This document shows positions 23,435 to 32,655 of a stretch of DNA of 64,000 bases, piece by piece. A model generated the notes under the pieces. That model saw only the letters and a program-made list of their open reading frames with translations, made no database searches and was not told where the DNA came from. The position numbers and the translations under genes are program-made. Location: assembly GCA_026075535.2 (NCBI GenBank), contig AP026538.1, forward strand, positions 6,758,001 to 6,822,000, written 5' to 3'. Each line of letters begins with the position of its first letter. The first letter of the stretch is position 1. This stretch comes from Tricholoma matsutake (lineage: Eukaryota; Basidiomycota; Agaricomycetes; Agaricales; Tricholomataceae).

Positions 23435-23910
23435 CTAGTAACTAGGTTAGAGGGCATAGAACTCTCTCTGAGTATTACTGCTATGGATGCAGAGGGTTTA
23501 TATATGCCTAGGTATATGGTCACATGCTCAGAGGGCACAAGCACATCAGAATGAGCTCATAATGAGGTGCAAGTGCACCACATGGAATGTAAATCAGCAG
23601 GCCATAAAGGTGCATGTATTTACTCCATGAGGCAGGTCATGCACAACTGAAGTGATGATTTCTAACCCCCCCCCACAAACTGTACAGCAGCTGAAAAGTG
23701 CTAAGTTTGAACCTGGAAATTAATTCCCAGGGAGCTCAAGGGGCAGCAAGAACTTTATTTTTTCCAGACAATGTGAGGGAGCTTCTAAATTTCTTGAACA
23801 GCTGGCATGCAAGATTTTTAGTAAACATATCAGCCAGGTTTTCTGTACCTGGTATGAATATGACAGTGACCTTGCCATTTTCAATACATTCACATGTTGT
23901 AGTGAGTCGA
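23435..23910 (-). mobile_element. second copia element, 3' remnant
   Basis: 23746-23905 codes the RNase H tail of a copia polyprotein (CIENGKVTVIFIPG, ADMFTKNL), related to copia C but clearly diverged. A polypurine tract (tttgtggggggggg) and an LTR (about 23437-23665, with TATA-like 'catatataaacc') follow on the minus strand. The LINE at 20196-23425 abuts or interrupts the LTR end. 23911-24055 holds only a short palindrome (ccctatataggg) and no gene. Confidence 0.75.
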
Positions 23911-24055
23911 GGGGGGGGATCACACACAACTGAACATGAATAATGTATATTTATCGTGTAGTAGTGATGATAGTTAAAAAGCTCATTTATGTAAGTAGTG
24001 GACTGGTCCCTATATAGGGACCATACAAACATGGGGTCAAGCCCCGGGTCACCAC

Positions 24056-24180
24056 TGGAGACGTAGTGAGTCTCCTGCCTATAGCTATGGTAGGGACAGT
24101 GTAGTGATAGTGTGAGTGACTACAACAGGTGTGACTACTCTACTGACTAAGTCATGTGATGACCCAATCACACTACTCCA
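24056..24180 (-). repeat. short-LTR element copy 2, 3' LTR (125 bp)
   Basis: Nearly identical to 27610-27734. Contains the palindromic 'gtcatgtgatgac'-type word also found in the other LTRs of this group. Confidence 0.8.
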
Positions 24181-24539
24181 TTTGCCCATCTCCCAAATGG
24201 CGATGTCCTCATCGCTGCAGCAAAAGAGGGACACCAGCAATAGGTATAAAAAACAATGTAACAATGAAGCTAAGAAAATTCTATGGTTGATAAAAAATAT
24301 GACAAGAAATGACTCAACACAGTGGTGTCCATCCCAAAGCACAAAGTGCCTGACTCAGGTTGGCAAGGCGGGGATCTTGATCCCAGTTGAGCTTCAGGGC
24401 AATAGGAGCAGGAGGTGCAGGTGCTACTCCAAAGGGCACAGTAATGATGGGTTGTCCTGGTCCAATACCGGAGGGATGACATTGGGCAATAAAAGGTTGA
24501 GATTGAGACCAATAAAGAGATGGTGAGGCTGGACAAAGA

Positions 24540-25323
24540 CTTTCAAGACTGTGAAGAAAAATATGTGGGGTGGTTGGAGCTCGTCATTGCCTCGTCTGTC
24601 ATTGTAGTGTTCCAAATGGCTGTCGACAGTCTGTTTTCAGAACAGTGAGGTCTCATGGCTGGGTACTGGGAGCAATTGGTAATGACATGGCGTCATCTGC
24701 CCAGTCGAAACACGTAGGTGTTGAACATGGTGGTATGTGGCTTGAAAAAGGTGAGACAAGAGGTGGGGGCCATAAAACGGCGGCTGGGGGTGGTACCATT
24801 GTTGCTGCATCATTTTTTTGTAGCCATAGGTGTTCATCATCTGGTGCTGCCATAGGTAGCAAAATGGCTCATTTCTGTGCACAATGAGGTTGGCAGGGGT
24901 GTACCGGTGGTGATGCCAGCAGATGGGGGGTGTCGACAGGTGTCGACAGCATTGTTAGTGACATGGCAGGGGTGCATGATGTGAGTGGGGGTGAAATGAC
25001 TTGTTTCTGGGTGACCTGGGGCAAGCTGGGTGGTTGGAACATATCCTGGGGATATTCTGCAGGCTCTAGGTGTGTACGTCATCCTTCTGGAGCTGCGGGG
25101 GGTGGTCCTGGGTTGGGCAGAGCAGGGGACTTGGTCGTTGTCAACAATGACATGGCAGCAGTGTAGGGCAGTTCAATGTATGGAACAGGGGGTTGGGGCA
25201 TGAGCTGTGGGGTGCTGGGAGGTGTAGGCGGTCTTCTAGATCATTGTTGATGATGGTGGGGCTGGCAGGGCTCATCTGTTGAGCATACAACGTGTTCTGA
25301 TGAACATGTCTCTTCATAGTCAA
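24540..25323 (-). pseudogene. C-terminal part of the short-LTR element ORF, copy 2
   Basis: Broken Pro/Thr-rich frames. Recognisable by TCFDWADDAMSLP (minus strand, about 24690-24730), shared with copy 1 (CFDWADNAVSLP) and copy 3 (HFNWAEDTASMP), then a downstream 'PPHIFFFTVLKVF' stretch at about 24530-24575, matched in copies 1 and 3. The motif is conserved at protein level between copies that are strongly diverged in DNA. Confidence 0.5.
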
Positions 25324-26250
25324 AGATCTCTGTTAATAGGTCCCCAGTGCAGTTTGAGCACTGATATATCAGTTTTTGCACTTTCAATTGACTTTGAACA
25401 CTTTGTACAGCTCAGAATATACACTTGGAACATCGTCAATGAGTTCTGAACCAGTCTCGAGCAATATCACACCAATTTCAGGCCATGAACTTTGAAAATC
25501 TTCGAAAAACCTTGAACCTCAAAAAACATCTTCGGACACAGTATTTCCTATTTGAATGATCTTCAGATGCATGCTGGACACATGGGACACTATCTCAAGT
25601 ATATTGAACACATTTCGACTGCATGTGCATGCATACAATCTGCTTGAAGCAGTTTCCGATGTTTTATGCAATTTATAACAAGGACAGTCTGCTTTTAGTT
25701 ATTCTTTCTTATTATTTCTTCATCATGTGTTATATTCACTCTTTCTAGTCTTGCTTTATTGCTCTGATATACTTCTATTGTCTTTTGCCTCGAGTTTTCC
25801 ACATGTTTGCCTCATGTTCTCTAGCCTTTTTAGGTAGTTTCTTTATTTTATATAAAAAGATGTACTAGATACAAAGAAAAAGAAGAAAGTCGACGTCTTC
25901 CTCCCAGATTGCAGTGATTTGAGAGTACAGTTTAGTCTTATTCAGTCCAAAGTCTTGTGTTTTACACTAAACTTCTTCAAAAATCTTCAAAAATCTTGGA
26001 AATCCTTGAAAATCCTCGCATTATGCTATTTTTGCTCTCATTTCCCTTGATTTGCCTTTGTTTTGCTTCTACTACTCATCTAGTCCCCTGATCTTGCATC
26101 CAAACATATTTGCACACTCCAAATTCATTGATCTATCCATGAAATTCTCTGAAATTCCATGAAACACATTCTTTTAGCTTTGAATTGCTTCGACAAGCAG
26201 TCCTTTTATGACTATTTGACAGTCAGTCTGACAGGTGACATCTAGAGGGC
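25324..26250. other. AT-rich stretch without recognisable gene
   Basis: About 0.9 kb inside short-LTR element copy 2. No ORF of note in any frame. The distance between the shared N- and C-terminal motifs is about 1 kb longer here than in copy 1, so this is probably an insertion in the element. I could not find terminal repeats. Confidence 0.4.
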
Positions 26251-26553
26251 CTTGCATCCTTTCTCTAAATTGTGTTATACCATCCAAAGCCATTTAGTAG
26301 GTTTTGTTTGGGTTTCCAGCTTGAGTACCATCACTGTTTGCTGGGTGACAGACTGCCATAGGACACTTGTTACAGCCTGGTTAGTCATCTCTGAGGTGGT
26401 AGGAGCCATCTGGGTGCTAACAGCGGCTCTAGTGATTGTTTCTGAGGTGGTTGTAGCAGGGGTGGCCACCATTGTTGGTGTTGATGTGGCAGTGGCACAG
26501 GGATGCTCCAGATGTGGAAAGAAGGGCTGGGAGGTCTTCTGTGGGGCTGTAAG

Positions 26554-27270
26554 TCAAATTGGCAGAGTGTGCCATTGTTTTTGAGGTGCTGAGGGTAGGT
26601 TTGGGGCAGAGGAAGTTGTTGTTGTGGTCATTGTCGATGATGTTGACAATATTGATGGGGGCTGTGCTGGCATTGATGGTGGTGATGTAGCAACATTGAG
26701 GGGAGTGCTTGGGTGTGTGTCGAAGGTTTGCATGGCCTTTTCTGTGGTATTGGGGGTGACTTGGGTGCTGAAGTCGATGGTGGGGATCATCGTCATTTGG
26801 GTGCAGGCATTTTCTTGTAGTTGTGGTGGCTTATCGTAGGTTACTGTTTGTGTATTGGCATTGGCTGTGGAAGTGGGAGCAGTCTGGGTGCTCATATCTG
26901 TCATTTTGTGAGTTGTTGACTCCGTTTGTACACCTGCATTGACCTCGACCCTCTGGAGCCATGTCCATTGCTCCTTGCACTTGTCTGGTCCATGTCTCAT
27001 CTCCCAGGCCTTGCATTCAGCCATTTTCCCATGTTCTTCTCCCTCTTTCAGTCCTTTCTCATATCCTTCCTTCAATAGTGCCGCCTTCCCTTTTTCTGGT
27101 GACCTGGAAATTGCTTCTTTGACCATGGTATATGCTTCTTCCTGACCTTGTGCCACAATAGCCTCATAGAGCTGTGGCTGGTGCTGTTGCATGCAGAGGA
27201 CCTGGGTCATGAGGTCTTCCTTTGCTGATGCTGGTGCTGGTGCAGTTTTCGCTGCTTGTTTCTTTCCCAT
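26554..27270 (-). CDS. N-terminal ORF of short-LTR element copy 2 (Gly/Glu/Lys and TQT repeats)
   Basis: Unknown protein, about 238 residues from the ATG at 27268-27270 (MGKKQAAKTAPAP); the frame stays open upstream to 27285. Residues 1-60 are charged and helical. About 65-90 is a Gly-spaced repeat (LLKEGYEKGLKEGEEHGK). Then Trp-rich EQWTWLQ, then repeated Thr-Gln-Thr motifs (VQTE, MSTQT, NTQTV, FSTQV, MQTF), then a Ser/Thr/Pro tail. The order and motifs recur in the copies at 4567-5900 (+) and 29878-31101 (-), so it is a true protein family. No enzyme motif. It could be a gag-like packaging protein. The C-terminal continuation is frameshifted or displaced to 24600-24900. Confidence 0.6.
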   Translation of the reverse strand: MGKKQAAKTAPAPASAKEDLMTQVLCMQQHQPQLYEAIVAQGQEEAYTMVKEAISRSPEKGKAALLKEGYEKGLKEGEEHGKMAECKAWEMRHGPDKCKEQWTWLQRVEVNAGVQTESTTHKMTDMSTQTAPTSTANANTQTVTYDKPPQLQENACTQMTMIPTIDFSTQVTPNTTEKAMQTFDTHPSTPLNVATSPPSMPAQPPSILSTSSTMTTTTTSSAPNLPSAPQKQWHTLPI

Positions 27271-27339
27271 AGTGATGGGGTGCACAAAAGCGGACAGTAG
27301 ACAGGTGCTGGTAGGCCACTGCTGGTAGACTGATGCTAG

Positions 27340-27344
27340 TACTA

Positions 27345-27380
<36 letters not shown>

Positions 27381-27450
27381 TGGTTCTGTTGACAAGGTAC
27401 TGGTTCTGTGGTTCTGTATACTAGGTTCTGTGGTTCTGTATACTAGGTTC
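27340..27450 (-). repeat. GGTTCT simple repeat in the element leader
   Basis: Tandem GGTTCT units at about 27345-27382, then two copies of 'tactaggttctgtggttctg'. On the minus strand this reads AGAACC. The same AGAACC run ends the leader at 6980-7000, so it belongs to the element. Confidence 0.75.
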
Positions 27451-27609
27451 TGGGTGCAATGGCTGCAGACTTGGAGACTGGAAAGTGAAAGCAAAGCTAG
27501 ACACGACTTTTGATGTGTTGTGACATGGCGCGCAAGAATGAAAGCAAGAGTGACAAAAAAAGAACAGAAGCAGCTGTGAGTGTGTCAAATCATGCTCTCA
27601 TCACCAAGA

Positions 27610-27734
27610 TGGAGACGTAGTGAGTCTCCTGCCTATAGCTATGGCAGGGATGGTGTAGTGATAGTGTGAGTGACTACAACAGGTGTGACTACTCTACTGA
27701 CTAAGTCATGTGATGACCTGATCACACTACTCCA
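27610..27734 (-). repeat. short-LTR element copy 2, 5' LTR (125 bp)
   Basis: Partner of 24056-24180. Few differences between the two, so the insertion is fairly recent compared with its decayed neighbours. Confidence 0.8.
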
Positions 27735-27738
27735 CCAC

Positions 27739-28491
27739 ACCCTCCCCTTAGGCTTTGTCTGGGGGAGAAGCACAACATTTTGAGTAAAAGAACAAACTCA
27801 TTGAGAGATTCATGGGTGTTTGGGTATCATCAAGTTGATGATGAGATTCATTTATTGTTTTTTAATAAAAAATGCAACAACCTTATTTGGGTGGGTCATT
27901 GGAAATGTTGGTATCATTGAAGTTCAATGGGGAGATTTGGGTTTTGTTGATGTGCAATGAAGAGGCAGGAATGTTGGTATCTATCAACATTCTTCAAACT
28001 TCTTCCAGGGTGGAAGGGACAGGGATCTTGTGCTCATGATTGGGCACAAAGGAAAGTGTATTCATCTCATTGTTGGATGGCAATGAGGGGACTTGCAATA
28101 TAGGAGTCTCTGGGGAGTTCCCCAGAGCAGAGTAATCAGTGGCCTGCCCTTTGTCGAGAGGGGCAGAGCCAAAACCAGATTTGAAGAGAGTGGGGGCTTC
28201 ACCATTGGAATCAGAGACAGAGTTGGTGCTATCACCATTGTCATCCAAGTCACAGACCTTTTGTGGCTTGGTAGACATGATGGGTTTGATACTGCTAATG
28301 GGCTTCTTGTGTCCACTGGGAGGAATGCAAGTGTAAGGGGACACTCAGCCATGAAGACTCCACTGGGTTTCTGCAGGAAACCTGCTGCCCACATTACCAC
28401 ACTACCACAATGTGATACAGCACAAACCTGGAGAAGTACATGGTCCCCATGGAAACCCATGGGAAACCTCCGCACTGTTATGATGATGTAG
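27739..28491. other. unassigned spacer between two short-LTR elements
   Basis: No recognised gene. The largest frame on the minus strand (27994-28344, 116 residues, Ser/Pro/Asn-rich) has no motif. An A/T-rich part is at 27800-27990. The reading near 28060-28490 looks like decayed coding DNA but I cannot assign it. Confidence 0.4.
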
Positions 28492-29359
28492 TGGAGACAC
28501 CAGATGCATCTCCTATAGCAAAGTGGTGGATGCTCTAGTGATAGCCTGAGCATGTATTCACATGACTACTGGAGTAGGTGCCCACACACCCTACTCCATC
28601 TGCCCACCTCCAAAAAAGGCAACATCCTCATCGCCATGAAAAAAAAGAGAAGCAAACAATAGGTATAGAAATAATATAAACAGTGTAACCAGAAAATTCT
28701 ATGGGTGATATGAAAATTGAATTAATAAAAGACTCAACAGGGGGGTGTCCATCCTAAAGCTCAAAGGGCTTGACTCAAGTTGGCAAGGTGGGGGTCACAA
28801 TCCCAGTCAAGCATTGTAACTCGAGGAGCAGGTATGGGTGTTACTCCAAAGGGGGTGACAATGATGGGTTTGTCTGGTCCAATACCATAGGGATGATGTC
28901 AAGTGATGAATGGTTGAACTTGAGACTGAAAAGGCAAAGCTGAATGCAAATATTTTCAAGGCTGTGAAAAAAAATGTGGTAGGGCTCATTGTTACCTCAT
29001 CCATCATCATAGGGTCCTGAATGGCTGTGTATGGCCTGTCTTCAGAGCAGAGAGATCCTGTGGATACATGCAGGGTGCAGTTGGCATAGATGCAGTGTCT
29101 TCGGCCCAGTTGAAATGTGCAGGTGCAGTCAAACATGGTGATACAGGGATTAGAGGGGATTTGACAACAGATAGGGGCATAGAACAATAGTTGCAGAGGG
29201 CTTGGATGTACCAGCAGTTGTAGAGGGAGCAGAAGTGGTTGAAATGGCTCGTTTATAGGTGAGCTGAGGCAGGGTGGGGTCCACAGACAGTGCTGAGGGC
29301 ACAGATAGTGAATGGGGGTCTCTCTGCATATAGACAGTGTCAGTGATGCAGTTGGTGAC

Positions 29360-29633
29360 TGTTGAAATTAATCCCAGTGATGCATGCTGTATACATGAGG
29401 CAATACATGCAGCATACACATGTTACTGCGCTTACTGCGCATACATGCAGTAAACACATTCCTGAGTCATGTGATGTCCTTATTATTATGTATATAAGGA
29501 GAACCTGTACCGTAGTAGGAATACAGTGTTCTTACCTCTGCTAACCCTAGCTGTAAGTCTAAGTAAACCCCAGGTAGGTTGTAAGGAACGTGTTGTCTCT
29601 TCCACTGTGCAGCATATATAGTCTGCTCCAACA
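29360..29633 (+). repeat. copia C solo LTR
   Basis: 274 bp, almost identical to the copia C LTRs. Flanked by GTGAC at 29355-29359 and 29634-29638, so it is a genuine insertion reduced by LTR-LTR recombination. Confidence 0.95.
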
Positions 29634-29877
29634 GTGACATGGAGCAGCATGGGGACATCATCATTGTTGTTTGTGATGTGGCAGACAACAGGGTAGGCTC
29701 CGGGTGCTCAGCAGGGAACAGAGGAATGGGCTGGGGGGTTGTAGGTGGTATGAAAGGTGGTGCAGGTCATCATTGGAGGTGGTGGAGCTGGCAGAAGTCA
29801 TCTGTTGGGGAGACAACGTGTTTCAATGAGAGTGTTTGCTTGTCATTGTGTGACTCAGTCTGCTGGGCTGTAGACTG

Positions 29878-31101
29878 TTATTGTGGGCTGTAGACTGCAT
29901 AGGTAGCCATCTCCAAGGTGGTGGTAGCCATTTGGGTGCTCACAATGGCCCAGGTCATCATTTCATAGGTGTTTGCAGCAGGTGTTGTTGTTGTTGTCGA
30001 TGGTGATGGGGCAGTGGAATGGCGGGGCTCAGGGTGTAATAAGAGGGGCTGTGGACTCGACTGTAGTGCTGTGGATTGACCTGGCAGGGAGTGCCATTGT
30101 TTTGGGGCTGTATTTTGCTGTTTTGAATCTGGGGTTGTCGACAATGTTGGTGTTGTTGATGGCAATGTCAACATGGCTGGTGGCAGCTGTGCAGGCATTG
30201 TCAGCGGTGACATGGCTGCATTGGCAGGGAAGTGGGTGTTGGAGATGAGGGCTGTGGTATCTGGTTGGGGGCTGTTATCCGTTTGAGTAGTAATGTTTCT
30301 GGTTTTGCAGGTAGCTTGAGTGCCAAAATTGACATGGGGCACTGTCTGCATCTTTTTCATCAAGTTAGGGCCCTCATTGTCTGGCAGTTCTGTTTGTAGG
30401 GCAGCACACCAATGCTCAGGGTAGTTGTCAGTCTGGGTCTCTGCTTCCTCCAGGAGAACGACACTGTGAAATAGTTCACGTGCATGGGCCCCCATCAATA
30501 GGCAGAGCCCAGCACCATGTCCCTCTGTGAGCCATTTCCATTGTTCCTCTGCTTTCCCTTTCTTCCTTCCTTTTGCATACTTGGCCTCTTGAGCTTCCTT
30601 CTCTTCTTCTTCTCTAAGCATCTTGAATATGTTGTTGTGTCTCGGGGCACCATCTTCGAGTCCTCTCTCATACTCTTCATTGAATCCATCACCTTTTCCT
30701 TCCTCATACCTCCTTTGTCTGTTCTCAAGCTCCTTCCTCTTCCCCATCTTAAATCCTTCCTCAAATCCTTACTGCCATCCTTTGAGCTGTGCATTGTCTA
30801 GAAGTTGCTGTACCTCCTCATGTGTGTAAGTAAACGCCTGTGGTTGTGAGGATACATCGTTTGTTGATGATGCAGCTGTGGCTGTGTCAACACGCATCAC
30901 ATCATTGGCATTGTTTGGGTTGTTTGGGGCCACATCCACTGTGGTAGTTGTAGTGGTTGTTGTAGTAGCTTGTAGAGCCATGTATGAAGTGGTTTTGGCT
31001 GCCATTTCACTTGCAAGTGATGTTGCAATGATCTCGTCATTAGGTGACAACAATTTTGACATGGTGGTTCTCACCTTTGGAGTGTCTGTGCTTGATGCCA
31101 T
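29878..31101 (-). pseudogene. ORF of short-LTR element copy 3
   Basis: One frame with a TAA near 30769. The N-terminal part (MASSTDTPKVRTTMSKLL) has a Thr run, then QAFTYTHEEVQQLLDN. After the stop come GFEEGFKMGKRKELE and YERGLEDGAPRHNN, a charged Glu/Lys stretch, EEQWKWLTEGHG, then ETQTD, GTQAT and TTQTD repeats and a Pro/Thr tail. Same layout as 26554-27270, with EQWKWL matching EQWTWL. The C-terminal motif HFNWAEDTASMP is beyond the solo LTR at about 29080-29115. Function unknown. Confidence 0.55.
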
Positions 31102-31263
31102 TAGTACAGTGTTTACAGCTGCAATATTTGCATTTAGGCTTGTGTTTTCATGCCATTGCTTCTTCTGAGCTCATTTGCCTTGTCCTGGACCAGGCATCAT
31201 GATAGATACTGAGTTTTTAGTGTGTAGTGACAGCTTGAGCCAGTTGTGAGACTGGTGTGCTGG

Positions 31264-31399
31264 TGGAGACGCAGGAGGTTCCCTTCCCAGAAAGTGCAAT
31301 GGGATGATGTTGACTTGTCAACTACCAACATGTGACTCACTATGTAATCTATCTACAATGTCACATGATCATGTGGAGGCATGCCTTTGGCATGACTCA
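31264..31399 (-). repeat. element F 3' LTR (136 bp)
   Basis: Read on the minus strand: TGAGTCATGCC ... GCGTCTCCA. The same LTR type, split by copia C, is at 7017-7090 plus 18845-18882. Confidence 0.7.
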
Positions 31400-31957
31400 A
31401 TCTGCCCCCCTCTAAGATGGTGGTGTCCCTGCCGCCTGATGTCCACCTGTAATGTGGCGTGCTTTTACCTGACCTGCAATACTGATGTCTTCTTCTTCCA
31501 CATGTTCTTGTTCTCCTTCCTTGTAGAAAAAGGTGGCCATTTCATCATCTATCTGTGGTTCATCCCCCAGCTCTTCTCCACTGTTGCCTTCCCAATCTGG
31601 GCCCTCTGCTGCCATGCCATCTTGTGCTCTTGCATATCCATTTTCCTCTCCTTCCATACCTGTTCTGGGCCCATTTCTTCTATGTCCTTCATCATTTGCC
31701 ATCTGCTCTGTCTTCTGTGCTTCTCGATCCTCCTCCCGCATCTGTTCCACTTCTTTTTTTTCTTCCTCTGCCATTCTCAATTCTTCATCCCCAGTCTTGG
31801 CCACCCAATATTTTTGTTCTTCTGCCAGTTTTGTGCCCTCTCTTGGAATGAACTCATGAAGTCACCATGTGCTGAATTTTCCATTGAATGGTTTGCCATC
31901 CAGTGTTTCAAGGGCATAGGAATTTGTGAGTCGTGATGTGACCTGTCATGGTGGTGA

Positions 31958-32655
31958 TGTTAAGACTATAGGTCTTAACTCAGTCTAGTCTTTGTATGTT
32001 GCAGTTGGAGGCTTTCCAACTGTATCGGTTCTTGCAGTAAGAAGCTTTCTTACTGTATCGGGTTCTGTTTGGGACCTGGTGCTTCCTAAGTCGATACGGC
32101 TATCCATACTCAGAGGCTTTCTGAGTAGACCGTCGGTTTGTGTATCACAGTTGGAGGCCTTCCAGCTGTTGAGTTTGAGTTATCACAGCTAGGGGCTTCC
32201 TAAGCTGTCGAGTGTTCTGGTTGAGTCTAAGACCATTATTTGAATTAGGTCAAGCTAAGGAATACAGGCAGTATTACTGTAGCTTATATACAGTTCAGAG
32301 AATGTCTATCATCCAATTGGAATATGAGATCCTTGTCAAGTAAATATAGAAGGAACAATAGAACAGCAAGCCTCATGCCTACCATGATGCATTTGATGTC
32401 ACGGAGTGCTGCGGTGCAGCATGTCGAAGAACAATAGCAGATAACCCTCATGCCAAGCATGAGGCATCCGATGTCATGGATCCGATATCAAGGGTCCGAT
32501 GTCAAGGAGTCCGATGTCACGGAATACTGCGGTGCAGCATGTCAATTGACAGGAGTCAGGTCAGGGGGGGGGTCTCCATCGGAAGTGAGTCATGTCGTGT
32601 CAGAAGGGGAAAATGAAATGCCCGGTCTTGCAGGTCCAGATAACAAATCGTAACA
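31958..32655 (-). repeat. gypsy A solo LTR (698 bp) inside element F
   Basis: Inverted match of 3698-4388. Target duplication GGTGA at 31953-31957 and 32656-32660. It sits inside the F pol C-terminal coding region, which reads on across it (WSP ... then QVTSRLTNSY). Confidence 0.97.

Larger units (their letters stand above)
24056..27733 (-). mobile_element. short-LTR non-autonomous element, copy 2 (complete boundaries)
   Basis: LTRs of 125 bp at 24056-24180 (3') and 27610-27734 (5'), ends TGGAG...CTCCA. Target duplication ACCAC at 24051-24055 and 27734-27738, sharing one base with the LTR end. On the minus strand the 5' LTR is followed by 'tcttggtgatgagagc', taken as primer-binding region, then a leader with AGAACC repeats, then one long ORF region. 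I see no protease, RT or integrase. A sequence resembling a polypurine tract (gggagatgggcaaa) precedes the 3' LTR. It must be mobilised by another element; lineage F, which shares the LTR style and post-LTR sequence, is the obvious candidate (inference). Confidence 0.75.
28492..31250 (-). mobile_element. short-LTR non-autonomous element, copy 3, with nested copia solo LTR
   Basis: 3' LTR at 28492-28598 (107 bp; TGGAGTAGGG ... GTGTCTCCA read on the minus strand), same subfamily as 6636-6775 but about 33 bp shorter. Conserved 'ggcgatgaggatgttgcc' precedes it on the minus strand. The ORF region (31101 to about 28900) is disrupted by the copia solo LTR at 29360-29633. The 5' LTR is not evident: the next sequence to the right is the 3' LTR of element F. 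Confidence 0.6.

Noticed and set aside
26252..26839. Plus-strand Val-rich ORFs
   Set aside because: They are the complement of the Thr/Gln-rich minus-strand ORF of the short-LTR element.
31264..31399. This LTR as the 5' LTR of short-LTR element copy 3
   Set aside because: The sequence that follows it on the minus strand lacks the conserved 'tcttggtgatgagag' seen after true 5' LTRs of the group; it follows the F polypurine tract instead.
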